A DNA stretch of 64,000 bases, from the NCBI GenBank assembly GCA_021737645.1, contig JAIPDO010000006.1, forward strand, positions 38,032 through 102,031. The letters run 5' to 3'. A program made the translations under genes and the position numbers. How positions within the stretch are numbered: the stretch's first letter is position 1; every line of letters begins with the position of its first letter. The DNA comes from Desulfarculaceae bacterium. GTDB lineage: Bacteria > Desulfobacterota > Desulfarculia > Desulfarculales > Desulfarculaceae. The notes beneath the pieces were generated by a model, which was not told where the DNA came from, did not search any database, and saw only the letters and a list, made by a program, of their open reading frames with translations. This document shows positions 37,433-45,546 of this stretch, one piece after another.

Positions 37433-37870
37433 ATGCAGGCACAGTGGCATCATGTGGGCATCTCGGTGGCCGACCTGGACCGGGCGTTGCATTTCTACCG
37501 GGACCTGTTGGGCTTCGAGGTGGAGTGGGACCATCCCCAAAGAGGCGGGGTGGAGATGTCCAAGGTGGTGGGCCTGGACGACGTGAAGGCCCACATGGTT
37601 ATGCTCAGGGGCTACGGCACCCACATTGAGCTGTTCGACTACCAAAGCCCCAAGGGCCAGGCGATGGGCTCGGGGCGCCAATGCGACTACGGGCTGATCC
37701 ACTTCGCCTTCACCGTGACCGGCCTGCAAGAGCTTTACGATCGCCTGGTCAAGGAGGGGGTGGAGTTCAACTGCCCGCCCCAGGTGCTCAGGCCGGGGGT
37801 GTTGGCCACATATATGAAGGACCCCGAAGGGGTGACCATAGAATTGGTGGAATATAGCGAGGGGGCTTGA
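37433..37870 (+). CDS. VOC (glyoxalase/extradiol) superfamily protein
   Basis: 145-aa vicinal-oxygen-chelate protein, one betaalphabeta-betabeta pair of modules: WHHVGISVADLDRALHFYRD, HIELFDYQSP, GLIHFAFTV and a terminal GVTIELVEY. The metal ligands H, E, H, E are all in place, so a metal-dependent isomerase, epimerase or lyase is plausible. It is 3 bases upstream of an SDR. The exact reaction is not readable. Confidence 0.85.
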   Translation: MQAQWHHVGISVADLDRALHFYRDLLGFEVEWDHPQRGGVEMSKVVGLDDVKAHMVMLRGYGTHIELFDYQSPKGQAMGSGRQCDYGLIHFAFTVTGLQELYDRLVKEGVEFNCPPQVLRPGVLATYMKDPEGVTIELVEYSEGA

Positions 37871-37873
37871 TTT

Positions 37874-38596
37874 ATGCGCTTGGAAGGCAAAAGGGCCCTG
37901 GTCACCGGCGGGGCCGCCGGGTTGGGCCTGGCCATCGCCACCGCCCTGGCGGGCGAGGGCGCCAAAGTGGCGGTTTGGGACTGGCAGATAGAGGTAGTTC
38001 CGCCCAACAAATTTCCCATCACCGCCAAGGTGGACGTGTCCTCCGGTGAAATGGTGTCCCAGGCGGCCGCCGAGCTGCTGGCCCAGTGGGGCGGCCTGGA
38101 CATCCTGGTGAACAACGCGGGCATCTGCATCCCCGGCACGGTGCGGGAGCTTACCGAAGGCGACTGGGACCGGGTGATGGCCGTGAACCTCAAGGGCACC
38201 TTCTTGTGCTCCAAGGCCTTTGCCCCGGCCATGCAGGAGCAGGGCTCGGGCAAGATAATCAACCTGGGCTCCATCTCCGGCAAGAACGGGGGCATCGCCG
38301 CCGGCAGCGCCTATAGCGCCTCCAAGGCGGGCATCATGTGCTTCACCATGTCCCTGGCCAGGGAGCTTTCGCCCCACGGCATCAACGTCAACGCCATGGC
38401 TCCGGGGGTGATCGCCACGGACATGAGCAAAGGCCTGTCCAAGGGTGACTACACCGCCTACAAGACCACCATCCCCTTGGGGCGGGTGGGCGAGGCCAAG
38501 GAAGTGGCCGCTCTGGCCCTGTTTTTGGCCGGGCCGGACAGCGACTACCTTACCGGTGAGATAATCGACATCAACGGCGGCATGTACATGGATTAG
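37874..38596 (+). CDS. Short-chain dehydrogenase/reductase (SDR)
   Basis: Classical SDR, 240 aa. TGGAAGLGLA cofactor loop at ~11, NNAGI near 77, catalytic Ser and YxxxK in LGSISGKNGGIAAGSAYSASK, and a C-terminal DINGGMYMD. It lies between a VOC protein and a zinc alcohol dehydrogenase, so two successive alcohol/ketone oxidoreductions seem likely in this segment. Confidence 0.9.
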   Translation: MRLEGKRALVTGGAAGLGLAIATALAGEGAKVAVWDWQIEVVPPNKFPITAKVDVSSGEMVSQAAAELLAQWGGLDILVNNAGICIPGTVRELTEGDWDRVMAVNLKGTFLCSKAFAPAMQEQGSGKIINLGSISGKNGGIAAGSAYSASKAGIMCFTMSLARELSPHGINVNAMAPGVIATDMSKGLSKGDYTAYKTTIPLGRVGEAKEVAALALFLAGPDSDYLTGEIIDINGGMYMD

Positions 38597-38626
38597 GCCC
38601 TCGGGTCTGCCCTGGAAAGACAAGCA

Positions 38627-39661
38627 ATGAAAGCGCTACGCAAACTGGCCGGCGGCGAGGGCAATGTGGAGCTGGTGGATATTCCCACCTCCCAACCCGG
38701 CCCCGGCCAGGTGCTGCTAAAGGTCAAGAGCGTGGGCATCTGCGGCACGGACCTGCACATCTGGGAGGGCCGCTTCGACAAAGTGCGCCCCCCGGTGACC
38801 CTGGGCCATGAGTTCGCGGGCGAGGTGGCTGAGTTGGGCGCGGAGGTGAGCGGCTGGCAGAAGGGCCAACGGGTGGTCAGCGAAAGCCAGGCCTCATCCT
38901 GTGGCGCATGCGTGTATTGCGACGAGGGCCAAAGCAATCTCTGCCCCGAGCGCCTGGCCTATGGCTACGGGGTGGACGGGGGCATGGCCGAATACGCCGT
39001 GGTGCGGGCCGGCGGCCTGCATGCCCTGCCCGAGAGCGTGAGTTTTCAGCAGGGGGCCATGGTCGAACCCCTGGCCGTGGCGGTGCACGCGGTGCTGGAG
39101 CGGGGCGTGGCCTTTGACCAAGGCCCAGCCCTGATCAGCGGGCCGGGGCCCATCGGCCTGCTGGTGCTCTTGGTGCTGGTGCAGGCCGGGGTACCGACGC
39201 TGGTCTGCGGCACCTCCAAGGACCAGGCCCGTTTGGAGTTGGCCACCCGGCTGGGGGCCGAAGTTACGGTCATGGTGGACCGTGAGGATCTGGGGCAAGC
39301 GTCCCGGGAGTTCACCCAAGGCCATGGCTTTGCCGCGGCTTGGGAGTGCTCCGGCGCGGGTGTGGCCCTGAGCGCGGCCCTGGCCAACGTGCGCCGTCAG
39401 GGATCGGTGGTGCAGGTGGGCCTGGCCGGTGGCCCGGCCAAGGTGGACCTGGACCAACTCACCCTCAAAGAGGTCTCCCTGCGGGGAGCCTTTGTGCACA
39501 ACCGTGGGACCTGGGAGCGATCCCTGGCCCTGCTGGGCGAGGGAGCCCTGGACCTGACCCCGTTGATCAGCGCGGAGCACCCCCTCAGCGATTGGCAGCG
39601 GGCCTTTGAGCTTTCCCGGGACCAGGCGGGCATCAAGTACCTGCTGCGGCCAGGAGAGTAG
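38627..39661 (+). CDS. Zinc-dependent medium-chain dehydrogenase (threonine/sorbitol dehydrogenase-like)
   Basis: 344-aa MDR enzyme. Catalytic zinc residues lie in SVGICGTDLHIWEG and LGHEFAGEV; the structural-zinc lobe CGACVYC...LC keeps four cysteines; the nucleotide-binding loop is SGPGPIGLL. Substrates of this group include polyols, threonine and 2,3-butanediol. 2,3-butanediol would link to the acetoin-type complex upstream, but that is only a suggestion. It ends 9 bases before lipA. Confidence 0.88.
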   Translation: MKALRKLAGGEGNVELVDIPTSQPGPGQVLLKVKSVGICGTDLHIWEGRFDKVRPPVTLGHEFAGEVAELGAEVSGWQKGQRVVSESQASSCGACVYCDEGQSNLCPERLAYGYGVDGGMAEYAVVRAGGLHALPESVSFQQGAMVEPLAVAVHAVLERGVAFDQGPALISGPGPIGLLVLLVLVQAGVPTLVCGTSKDQARLELATRLGAEVTVMVDREDLGQASREFTQGHGFAAAWECSGAGVALSAALANVRRQGSVVQVGLAGGPAKVDLDQLTLKEVSLRGAFVHNRGTWERSLALLGEGALDLTPLISAEHPLSDWQRAFELSRDQAGIKYLLRPGE

Positions 39662-39670
39662 AGGCGCGTC

Positions 39671-40558
39671 ATGCCACAGGGAGGAACCCCCCACAACCGC
39701 CCCGTTTGGCTTGTGCAAAAAGCGCCGGACCAGGATAGCTTGCGCCGCATGCGCTCCCTCATGGAGGGCCAGGCGCTCAACACGGTGTGCGTGGAGGCCC
39801 AGTGCCCCAACCAGGGCGAGTGCTTTTCCTGCGGCACGGCCACCTTCCTCATTCTGGGCGATATCTGCACACGGGGCTGCCGCTTCTGCGCTGTAAAGGG
39901 AGGCCGCCCCACCCCGCCGGACCCTGAAGAACCGGCCCGCCTGGCCCAGACCGCGGCCGAACTTGGGCTAAAGCACGTGGTCATCACCTCGGTGACCCGC
40001 GACGACCTGCCTGACCAGGGGGCGGGCCAGTTCGCCGAGGCGGTGCGCCAGGTGAAGAAGCTCTGCCCCCAGACCAGCGTGGAAGTGCTTATCCCCGACT
40101 TCCAGGGCAGGGTGGAGCTGCTGGAGCTGGTGGCTCAGGCCGGTCCCCAGGTGATCGCCCACAACCTGGAGACGGTGCCGCGCTTCTACGGCCCGGTGCG
40201 CCGGGGGGCCATTTACCAGCGCTCTCTGGAGGTGGTGGCTTCGGTGAAGCGGGTATCGCCCGCTACGGCCAGCAAGTCCGGCATCATGCTGGGCCTGGGC
40301 GAGACCCGTGAGGAGGTGCTGGGGGTGCTGACCGACCTGCGCGGGGCCCACTGCGACATCCTCACTTTGGGGCAGTACCTGGCCCCATCGACCGAGCACG
40401 CCCCGGTGGAGCGCTTCGTTACGCCGGATGAGTTCGAACAGTTCAAGCAGGAGGCCCTGGCTATGGGTTTCAAGTACGTGGCCTCCTCGCCATACGTGCG
40501 CAGCTCCTACCGGGCCGACCAAGCCTGGAAGGCGGTGCAGGCGGCGGCGGGCTCCTAG
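39671..40558 (+). CDS. lipA: Lipoyl synthase
   Basis: Radical SAM sulfur-insertion enzyme, 295 aa, which converts octanoyl to lipoyl on its carrier domain. The auxiliary cluster cysteines are C40, C45 and C51 (CVEAQCPNQGEC) and the radical SAM cluster is C66xxxC70xxC73 (CTRGCRFC). The conserved RSSYRA near the C-terminus supplies the serine ligand. With lipB at 24.6 kb this brackets the lipoate-dependent dehydrogenase operon. Confidence 0.97.
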   Translation: MPQGGTPHNRPVWLVQKAPDQDSLRRMRSLMEGQALNTVCVEAQCPNQGECFSCGTATFLILGDICTRGCRFCAVKGGRPTPPDPEEPARLAQTAAELGLKHVVITSVTRDDLPDQGAGQFAEAVRQVKKLCPQTSVEVLIPDFQGRVELLELVAQAGPQVIAHNLETVPRFYGPVRRGAIYQRSLEVVASVKRVSPATASKSGIMLGLGETREEVLGVLTDLRGAHCDILTLGQYLAPSTEHAPVERFVTPDEFEQFKQEALAMGFKYVASSPYVRSSYRADQAWKAVQAAAGS

Positions 40559-40570
40559 GGCACATCCGCT

Positions 40571-40622
40571 GGGCAAAAGAACAGGGGCTCGGTGATGCAC
40601 CGAGCCCCTGCTTGCTTTTAAA
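40571..40622. terminator. Bidirectional rho-independent terminator
   Basis: Perfect 13-bp stem CAGGGGCTCGGTG/CACCGAGCCCCTG with loop ATG (40582-40610). CTTGCTTTT follows on the plus strand and TTCTTTT on the minus strand. It sits between convergent lipA and the dehydrogenase gene. Confidence 0.9.
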
Positions 40623-40630
40623 AGGGAGGG

Positions 40631-41716
40631 TTAGGCCAACAGGGCCTCCTTGACCGCATCGCCCATCTGGGCGGTCGTGGCCGTGCCGCCCATGTCCTTG
40701 GTGCGCACCGCACCCTCTTCCAGCACCTTGATCTCCGCGTCCTGCACGGCCTGGGCCGCCTCGGACTCGCCCAGGTGGTCGAGCATCATGCGCACCGACT
40801 CGATGGTGGCGATGGGGTTGACCACCCCTTTGCCCGCGTACTTGGGCGCCGAGCCGTGGATGGGCTCGAACATGGAGGGGAAGTCCTTTTCCGGGTTGAT
40901 GTTGCCGCCGGCGGCAAAGCCCATGCCGCCTTGCAGCATGGCTCCCAGGTCGGTGATGATGTCGCCAAAGAGGTTGGAGGCCACCACTACGTCGAAGTAC
41001 TCGGGGTTTTTCACCATCCACATGGTCATGGCGTCCACCAGGGCCATGTCTTGCTTTATATCTGGAAAGTCGGCGGCCACCTCGCGGTAGATTTTGTCCC
41101 AGTAGACCATGGAATAATTGAGCGCGTTGGACTTGGTGCAGTTGGTGAGCATGCCCACATGGTCGCCCTCGATGCGGCCCTTGCGGCTCCGGGCCAGCTC
41201 AAAGGCGTAGCGGATCACCCGGTCGCAGCCCTTGCGGGAAAAGATAGCGGTCTGATAGGCGAAGCCTTCGGGCTCCTCGGGCTTGAAGTAGCCACCGGTG
41301 CCGGCGTATTCGCCCTCGGTGTTCTCGCGCACCACCATGAAGTCCACGCTTTCGGGAGTGGCGGTGCGGATGGGAGAGTAGACGCCGGGGTAGAGCTTGA
41401 TGGGCCTGAGGTTCACGTACTGGTCAAAGCCCTTGCGGATATCCAGCAGGATGGTGAGCGACACGTGGTCCGGCACCTTGGCTGCGTCGCCGATGCAGCC
41501 AAGGAAGATGGCGTCAAAGTCCTTGAGGGTGGTGAGCTTGTCCTTGGGGCCCATTTCGCCGTGCTTCAGGTAGTAGTCGCAGCCCCAGTCGTAGCTTTCC
41601 ACCTTGCAGGCGAAGCCGAACTTGTCGCCCGCGGCGGCGAGAATTTTTACGGCCTCCAGGGCGATCTCCGCGCCCACGCCGTCTCCGGGGATGTTGGCAA
41701 TGGAGTAGGTCTTCAT
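40631..41716 (-). CDS. dmlA: D-malate/tartrate-type decarboxylating dehydrogenase
   Basis: Isocitrate/isopropylmalate dehydrogenase-family enzyme, 361 aa, the length of D-malate dehydrogenase and tartrate dehydrogenase. Motifs: IANIPGDGVGAEI at the start, VNLRPIKLYPGV, VVRENTEGEYAG, LTNCTKSNALNYSM (metal/substrate loop), SNLFGDIITDLGAM, and EPIHGSAPKYAGKGVVNP. ATG 41716 follows GGAGGAGACACG; a longer frame upstream is not credible. NAD and Mg/Mn use is the family norm. Isopropylmalate dehydrogenase is a less likely alternative. Confidence 0.85.
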   Translation of the reverse strand: MKTYSIANIPGDGVGAEIALEAVKILAAAGDKFGFACKVESYDWGCDYYLKHGEMGPKDKLTTLKDFDAIFLGCIGDAAKVPDHVSLTILLDIRKGFDQYVNLRPIKLYPGVYSPIRTATPESVDFMVVRENTEGEYAGTGGYFKPEEPEGFAYQTAIFSRKGCDRVIRYAFELARSRKGRIEGDHVGMLTNCTKSNALNYSMVYWDKIYREVAADFPDIKQDMALVDAMTMWMVKNPEYFDVVVASNLFGDIITDLGAMLQGGMGFAAGGNINPEKDFPSMFEPIHGSAPKYAGKGVVNPIATIESVRMMLDHLGESEAAQAVQDAEIKVLEEGAVRTKDMGGTATTAQMGDAVKEALLA

Positions 41717-41883
41717 GGTCGTGTCTCCTCCGAGCACCGCCGGGTGATGCCGGTTGCTGGTTGCGTATGGTCCTCTGGCGGCCAATCACGACGGGGGGTT
41801 GGCCTGGAAAGAGCGAAAAGGTCTCGATTGCTGGAGGGGCGCAATCTGCCAGCCTGGGGAGGCGGAGTTGGGCCCCGCCATGT

Positions 41884-41913
41884 TTCTTACAGAACAAGCG
41901 GGATGGTTGTCAA
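41884..41913 (-). promoter_or_regulatory. Candidate sigma-70 promoter for the dehydrogenase gene
   Basis: Minus strand TTGACA (41913-41908) then 18 bases then TAAGAA (41889-41884), about 168 bases before the dehydrogenase ATG. The 41717-42045 gap separates two divergent genes; apart from this I see no clear element for the plus-strand gene. Confidence 0.4.
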
Positions 41914-42045
41914 TAAATTTAGCTGCTTAGATCACATTGTGTCATTGGTTGGCCCAGAAAACAGCTTTTGCTGTACATTGACGGGGGCTAAAATCCGGCA
42001 TCGCCCGCAACGCGGTACAACTAAAGATCACGGGAAGAGCAGAGC

Positions 42046-43149
42046 ATGGCATCCTTATTTGAATCCACCACCCTGGCGGGCATGGCCCTGCGCAACCGTT
42101 TGATGCGTTCGGCCACCTGGGAGCGCATGGCCGACGAGCAAGGTCGCCTCACCCCCCGCCTGGAGCAGACCCTGCTGACCATCGCCGAGGGCGGCGCGGC
42201 CCTGATCTTTCCGGGCTACGCCTTTGTAACCGCCCAGGAGCAGCCCAATCCCGGCATGTTGGGCATCTACGACGACGCCTGCGTGCCGGACCTGCAACGG
42301 CTCACCGACGGGGTGCATGAGCGGGGCGCGGCCGTGGGCCTGCAACTGGCCTATGGCGGCTCCTTCACCAACTATCGGCCCGAGGGGAGGCTGATTTGGG
42401 GGCCTTCGGCGGTGCCCCACCCGGCCACCGAGGTGGTGCCCCAGGCCATGAGCCGGGGCGACATCGCGAGCCTGGTGGAGGCCTTCGCCCTGGCCGCCGG
42501 GCGGGCAAAGCGGGCCGGTTTCGACTGCGTGCAGATGCACAGCTCCCACGGCTACTTGCTCAGCCAGTTCCTCTCGCCCTATTTCAACCGCCGCGACGAC
42601 GCCTATGGCGGATCGCTGGAAAACCGCTGCCGCATCCACCGGGAGATTCTGGCCGCCATCCGCCGGGTGAACGGAGAGAGCTACCCGGTGCTTATCAAGA
42701 TAAACAGCGCGGACCACATGCCCGGTGGGTTGACCGCGGCTGATAGCCTGGAGGCCTGCCGCATACTGGACGGCCTGGGCATCGACGGCATCGAGATAAG
42801 CGGCGGGCTGCGGAGCCAGGACCCGGACACCTACTTCGTGAAACCCCACATCCTAAAGCCCGAACGGCAGTCTTACTACCGCCCCTACGCCGAGGCGGTG
42901 GCCGAGGCAGTGAGCGCTCCGGTGATATTGGTGGGGGGCAACCGCGACGCGAGGATGTTGCAGGAGATGCTCGACACTACTTCCATCGCCTACTTCGCCT
43001 TGAGCCGCACCCTGATCAGCGAGCCGGATCTGGTTAACCGTTGGCAGGACGATCCCAGCCACCAGCCCCGCTGCCTCTCCTGCAACAAGTGCTTCGACCC
43101 CGAGGGGCATATCTGCGTGCTGGACCGCAAGGCGGCCCCAGGGGAGTGA
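42046..43149 (+). CDS. Old-yellow-enzyme family NADH:flavin oxidoreductase
   Basis: FMN TIM-barrel reductase, 367 aa. It starts RNRLMRSATWERMAD, has the active-site pair in QMHSSHGYLLSQFLSPYFNRR (the H-x-x-H variant), GGSLENRCR, and a C-terminal CLSCNKC that resembles the start of the Fe-S segment of dienoyl-CoA reductases, but the second domain is missing. It reduces an activated C=C bond in an enone or enoyl compound. It is convergent with marR (32 bases). Confidence 0.9.
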   Translation: MASLFESTTLAGMALRNRLMRSATWERMADEQGRLTPRLEQTLLTIAEGGAALIFPGYAFVTAQEQPNPGMLGIYDDACVPDLQRLTDGVHERGAAVGLQLAYGGSFTNYRPEGRLIWGPSAVPHPATEVVPQAMSRGDIASLVEAFALAAGRAKRAGFDCVQMHSSHGYLLSQFLSPYFNRRDDAYGGSLENRCRIHREILAAIRRVNGESYPVLIKINSADHMPGGLTAADSLEACRILDGLGIDGIEISGGLRSQDPDTYFVKPHILKPERQSYYRPYAEAVAEAVSAPVILVGGNRDARMLQEMLDTTSIAYFALSRTLISEPDLVNRWQDDPSHQPRCLSCNKCFDPEGHICVLDRKAAPGE

Positions 43150-43181
43150 CTTTGCCGGCGAATTTTTGATGCAGGGTGGCG

Positions 43182-43640
43182 CTACTTGGTTTCGTTTTTA
43201 CTGTAGATTTGCTTGAGCAGGGCCAGGAGGCGGGTTTTGTCCTCTTCGGAGAGGACGCCCACGAACTGGTCGATGTGCTTTTCTTTTTCCGGCAAAATGT
43301 TTTCCAAGGTTTTTTTGCCCTTGGGGGTGATCTCCAACAGGGTGACCCGCTCGTCCTGGGTGTAGCGCTTTCTCAGCAGAAAGCCGTCGCGTTCCATGCG
43401 CTTGGCCACCCCGGTCATGTTGGCCCCGGTCACCAAGAGGATGTTGCTCACCTTGGTTATGGTGTTGGTGCCGTTTTCCGAGGAGTTCAAGACCCTGAGC
43501 ACGTTGTACTGGGTGAAGGTGAGGCCGTAGTTTTTGAATATTTCCGATGAGGTCTTTTTGAAAAGCTCCGAGACCCGGACCATGCTCATCAATACTTTTT
43601 CGTCAACGCTAAGGCTGCTTCTGTACCTTCTGCCGCTCAT
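43182..43640 (-). CDS. MarR family transcriptional regulator
   Basis: Winged-helix repressor, 152 aa. The recognition helix region is TITKVSNILLVTGANMTGVAKRMERDGFL and the wing contains YTQDERVTLLEITPKG. Its AT-rich upstream region holds a 20-bp inverted repeat suited to MarR proteins. Likely targets are itself and the FAD-oxidase operon transcribed the other way. Confidence 0.92.
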   Translation of the reverse strand: MSGRRYRSSLSVDEKVLMSMVRVSELFKKTSSEIFKNYGLTFTQYNVLRVLNSSENGTNTITKVSNILLVTGANMTGVAKRMERDGFLLRKRYTQDERVTLLEITPKGKKTLENILPEKEKHIDQFVGVLSEEDKTRLLALLKQIYSKNETK

Positions 43641-43732
43641 GACATCGATCCGGGTTGGGGTTATAAGCTTAAGACATTAATTAAACATATATTTTATCAA
43701 AAATTATGTCAATACGCAAAAATATCAAATAA

Positions 43733-43752
43733 CAAACGATAACTATTGTTTG
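43733..43752. promoter_or_regulatory. Candidate MarR operator
   Basis: CAAACGAT-AACT-ATTGTTTG, 20 bp with 7 of 8 arm positions complementary, 93 bases upstream of marR in AT-rich DNA. Arm length and spacing suit MarR dimers. Confidence 0.5.
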
Positions 43753-43997
43753 ATTTTCCGATGATTCTATCCTTCTAATTTATCATTACAATAACCTAGA
43801 TACATCAGGTGTTGGCTCTGCCGGCCCGCCACCATCCGGTGCGAGCAGGCCCATGGCCTGGACGGCCCCCCTGGATACCAGTCCGCGCCACCACCAAAGA
43901 TGGCCTACGCCGCTGAGGGGCGGCCTGAAGGGTGTTGCCCGTTTTATATAATAAATTAAACGAGTAATTGGATATGGCTCATTCGCAATAAAAAACC

Positions 43998-44026
43998 TTG
44001 ACAGTTTCAAGCTAAACATTTAAATA
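43998..44026 (+). promoter_or_regulatory. Sigma-70 promoter for the FAD-oxidase operon
   Basis: TTGACA (43998-44003), 17 bases, then TAAATA (44021-44026), 44 bases before the gene. A short dyad CTTGA-N5-TCAAG overlaps the -35. Confidence 0.55.
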
Positions 44027-44069
44027 AATAATATATTAACTAAATGGTAGGCACTGCGAGGAGGGCCAG

Positions 44070-45533
44070 ATGCAAATCAAGGCAAAATTGGCACAGATAG
44101 TGGGGAAGGAGCATGTGGACGCCACCCGCAAAGCCCTGCTTCCCTATTCCAAGGACCATAGCCTGTTGCAATGCAACGGCTTGGCCGACGTGGTGGTGTG
44201 GCCGGACAACGCCGACCAGGTGCACAAGATAGTCCAGTTGGCCAATGAGATAAAAATGCCCGTGATTCCGGTGAGCTCCGAGCAGCATTTTCATGGCAGC
44301 ACCCTGCCCAAGATGGGGGGGATCATCATGGATCTTAAGCGCATGAACCGCATCCTGGACGTGGATGTGCCCGACCGTTTGGTGCGCATCGAGCCCGGCG
44401 TGACCTGGGGCCAGCTCCAGCCGGAGATGAACAAGATCGGGCACCGGGTGGTCATGCCCCTGATGCCCCTGGCCTCCAGCTCGGTGGTCAGCAGCCTCTT
44501 GGAGCGAGAGGTGCCCACCAACCCCCGCTACGAGTACGGCGAGCCCATGACCTCCAACGAGGTGATCTGGGGATCGGGCATGCGCTTCCGCACCGGCTCG
44601 GCCAGCGTGCCGGGCTTCCCGGACAAGGCGGACTCCCGGGGCGGCAACCCCGAGGGGCCGGGCACCAACTGGTACCGCTTTTTCCAGGGGGCCGAGGGCA
44701 CCATGGGGGTGGTTACCTGGTCCATCGTCAAGTTCGAGTATTTACCCGAAATCGACAAGACCTACTTCATCGCCTTCAACAAGTTGGGCGATGCCATCGA
44801 GCCGCTGTACCAGATGCAGCGGCGCATGATCGGCAACGAGTGCCTGCTGATCAACAACCAGGTGGGGGCCCTGATCTTCGGCGACGGCAGCGACAAGACC
44901 TACCAGGCCCTCAAGCGCCAGCTTCCGCCCTGGTTCATCGTGCTGGTGCTTTCGGGTCCGCCGCGTTCCCCGGAGGCCAAGCTGGCCTACGAGAAAAAGG
45001 CCCTGGACGAGGTGTGCGCCAACCAGCCCAGCGTGCTCAGGATAGACGAGTCCCTGCCCGGCGCGGTGGGCCTGGAGCGCAAGCTGCCGGACATGCTGCG
45101 CAACCCCTGGCCGGCGGAGCGCACCTATTGGAAGCACCAACTCAAGGGCGAGTGCGAGGATTTGTTGTTCATCGCCAAGATGGAGCAGGCGGCGGCCTTC
45201 ACCGAATTGGTCACCGAGACCGCCGGGGCTCACGGCTACGACGTGCGCCGGATGGGGGTTTACCTGCAACCCATCGAGCAGGGCAGGGCCTGCCACCTGG
45301 AATATCAGTTTTATTACGACCCGGACGACGAGACGGACAAGGCCATGGTCAAGGCGCTCTACATGGACGCGGCGGCCAAACTCTTTGAGCAGGGGGCCTT
45401 CTTTTCCCGGCCCTACAGCCTGCTTTCGCCCATGGTGTTCGACAAGGCCCGCGGCTACACCAACACCATCACGCGGGTGAAAGAGGTGTTGGACCCCAAC
45501 TACATCATGTGCCCCGGCAATGTCTGTTTCTAA
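44070..45533 (+). CDS. FAD-linked oxidase (GlcD-like)
   Basis: PCMH/VAO-type flavoprotein, 487 aa. The FAD-binding domain covers ~30-240 (VVVWPDNADQVHKIV, PVIPVSSEQHFHGSTL, and RIEPGVTWGQLQPEM). An extended C-terminal substrate domain follows, ending NYIMCPGNVCF. Such proteins oxidise 2-hydroxyacids or similar and pass electrons to an Fe-S partner. The Fe-S gene follows 13 bases later with a strong AGGAGG, and a second, different FAD oxidase comes next. Confidence 0.87.
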   Translation: MQIKAKLAQIVGKEHVDATRKALLPYSKDHSLLQCNGLADVVVWPDNADQVHKIVQLANEIKMPVIPVSSEQHFHGSTLPKMGGIIMDLKRMNRILDVDVPDRLVRIEPGVTWGQLQPEMNKIGHRVVMPLMPLASSSVVSSLLEREVPTNPRYEYGEPMTSNEVIWGSGMRFRTGSASVPGFPDKADSRGGNPEGPGTNWYRFFQGAEGTMGVVTWSIVKFEYLPEIDKTYFIAFNKLGDAIEPLYQMQRRMIGNECLLINNQVGALIFGDGSDKTYQALKRQLPPWFIVLVLSGPPRSPEAKLAYEKKALDEVCANQPSVLRIDESLPGAVGLERKLPDMLRNPWPAERTYWKHQLKGECEDLLFIAKMEQAAAFTELVTETAGAHGYDVRRMGVYLQPIEQGRACHLEYQFYYDPDDETDKAMVKALYMDAAAKLFEQGAFFSRPYSLLSPMVFDKARGYTNTITRVKEVLDPNYIMCPGNVCF

Positions 45534-45546
45534 AGGAGGCGGCCAA

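Larger units (their letters stand above)
43641..44069. other. AT-rich divergent intergenic region
   Basis: Much lower GC than its neighbours, especially 43670-43790 and 43980-44040; the middle ~130 bases are GC-rich. I see no credible protein gene in it. It holds a MarR-type palindrome and a sigma-70 promoter, listed separately. Confidence 0.7.

Noticed and set aside
43786..44019. 77-codon minus-strand frame in the AT-rich gap
   Set aside because: No ribosome site or recognisable motif; it covers the candidate promoter of the FAD-oxidase operon and changes composition abruptly inside.
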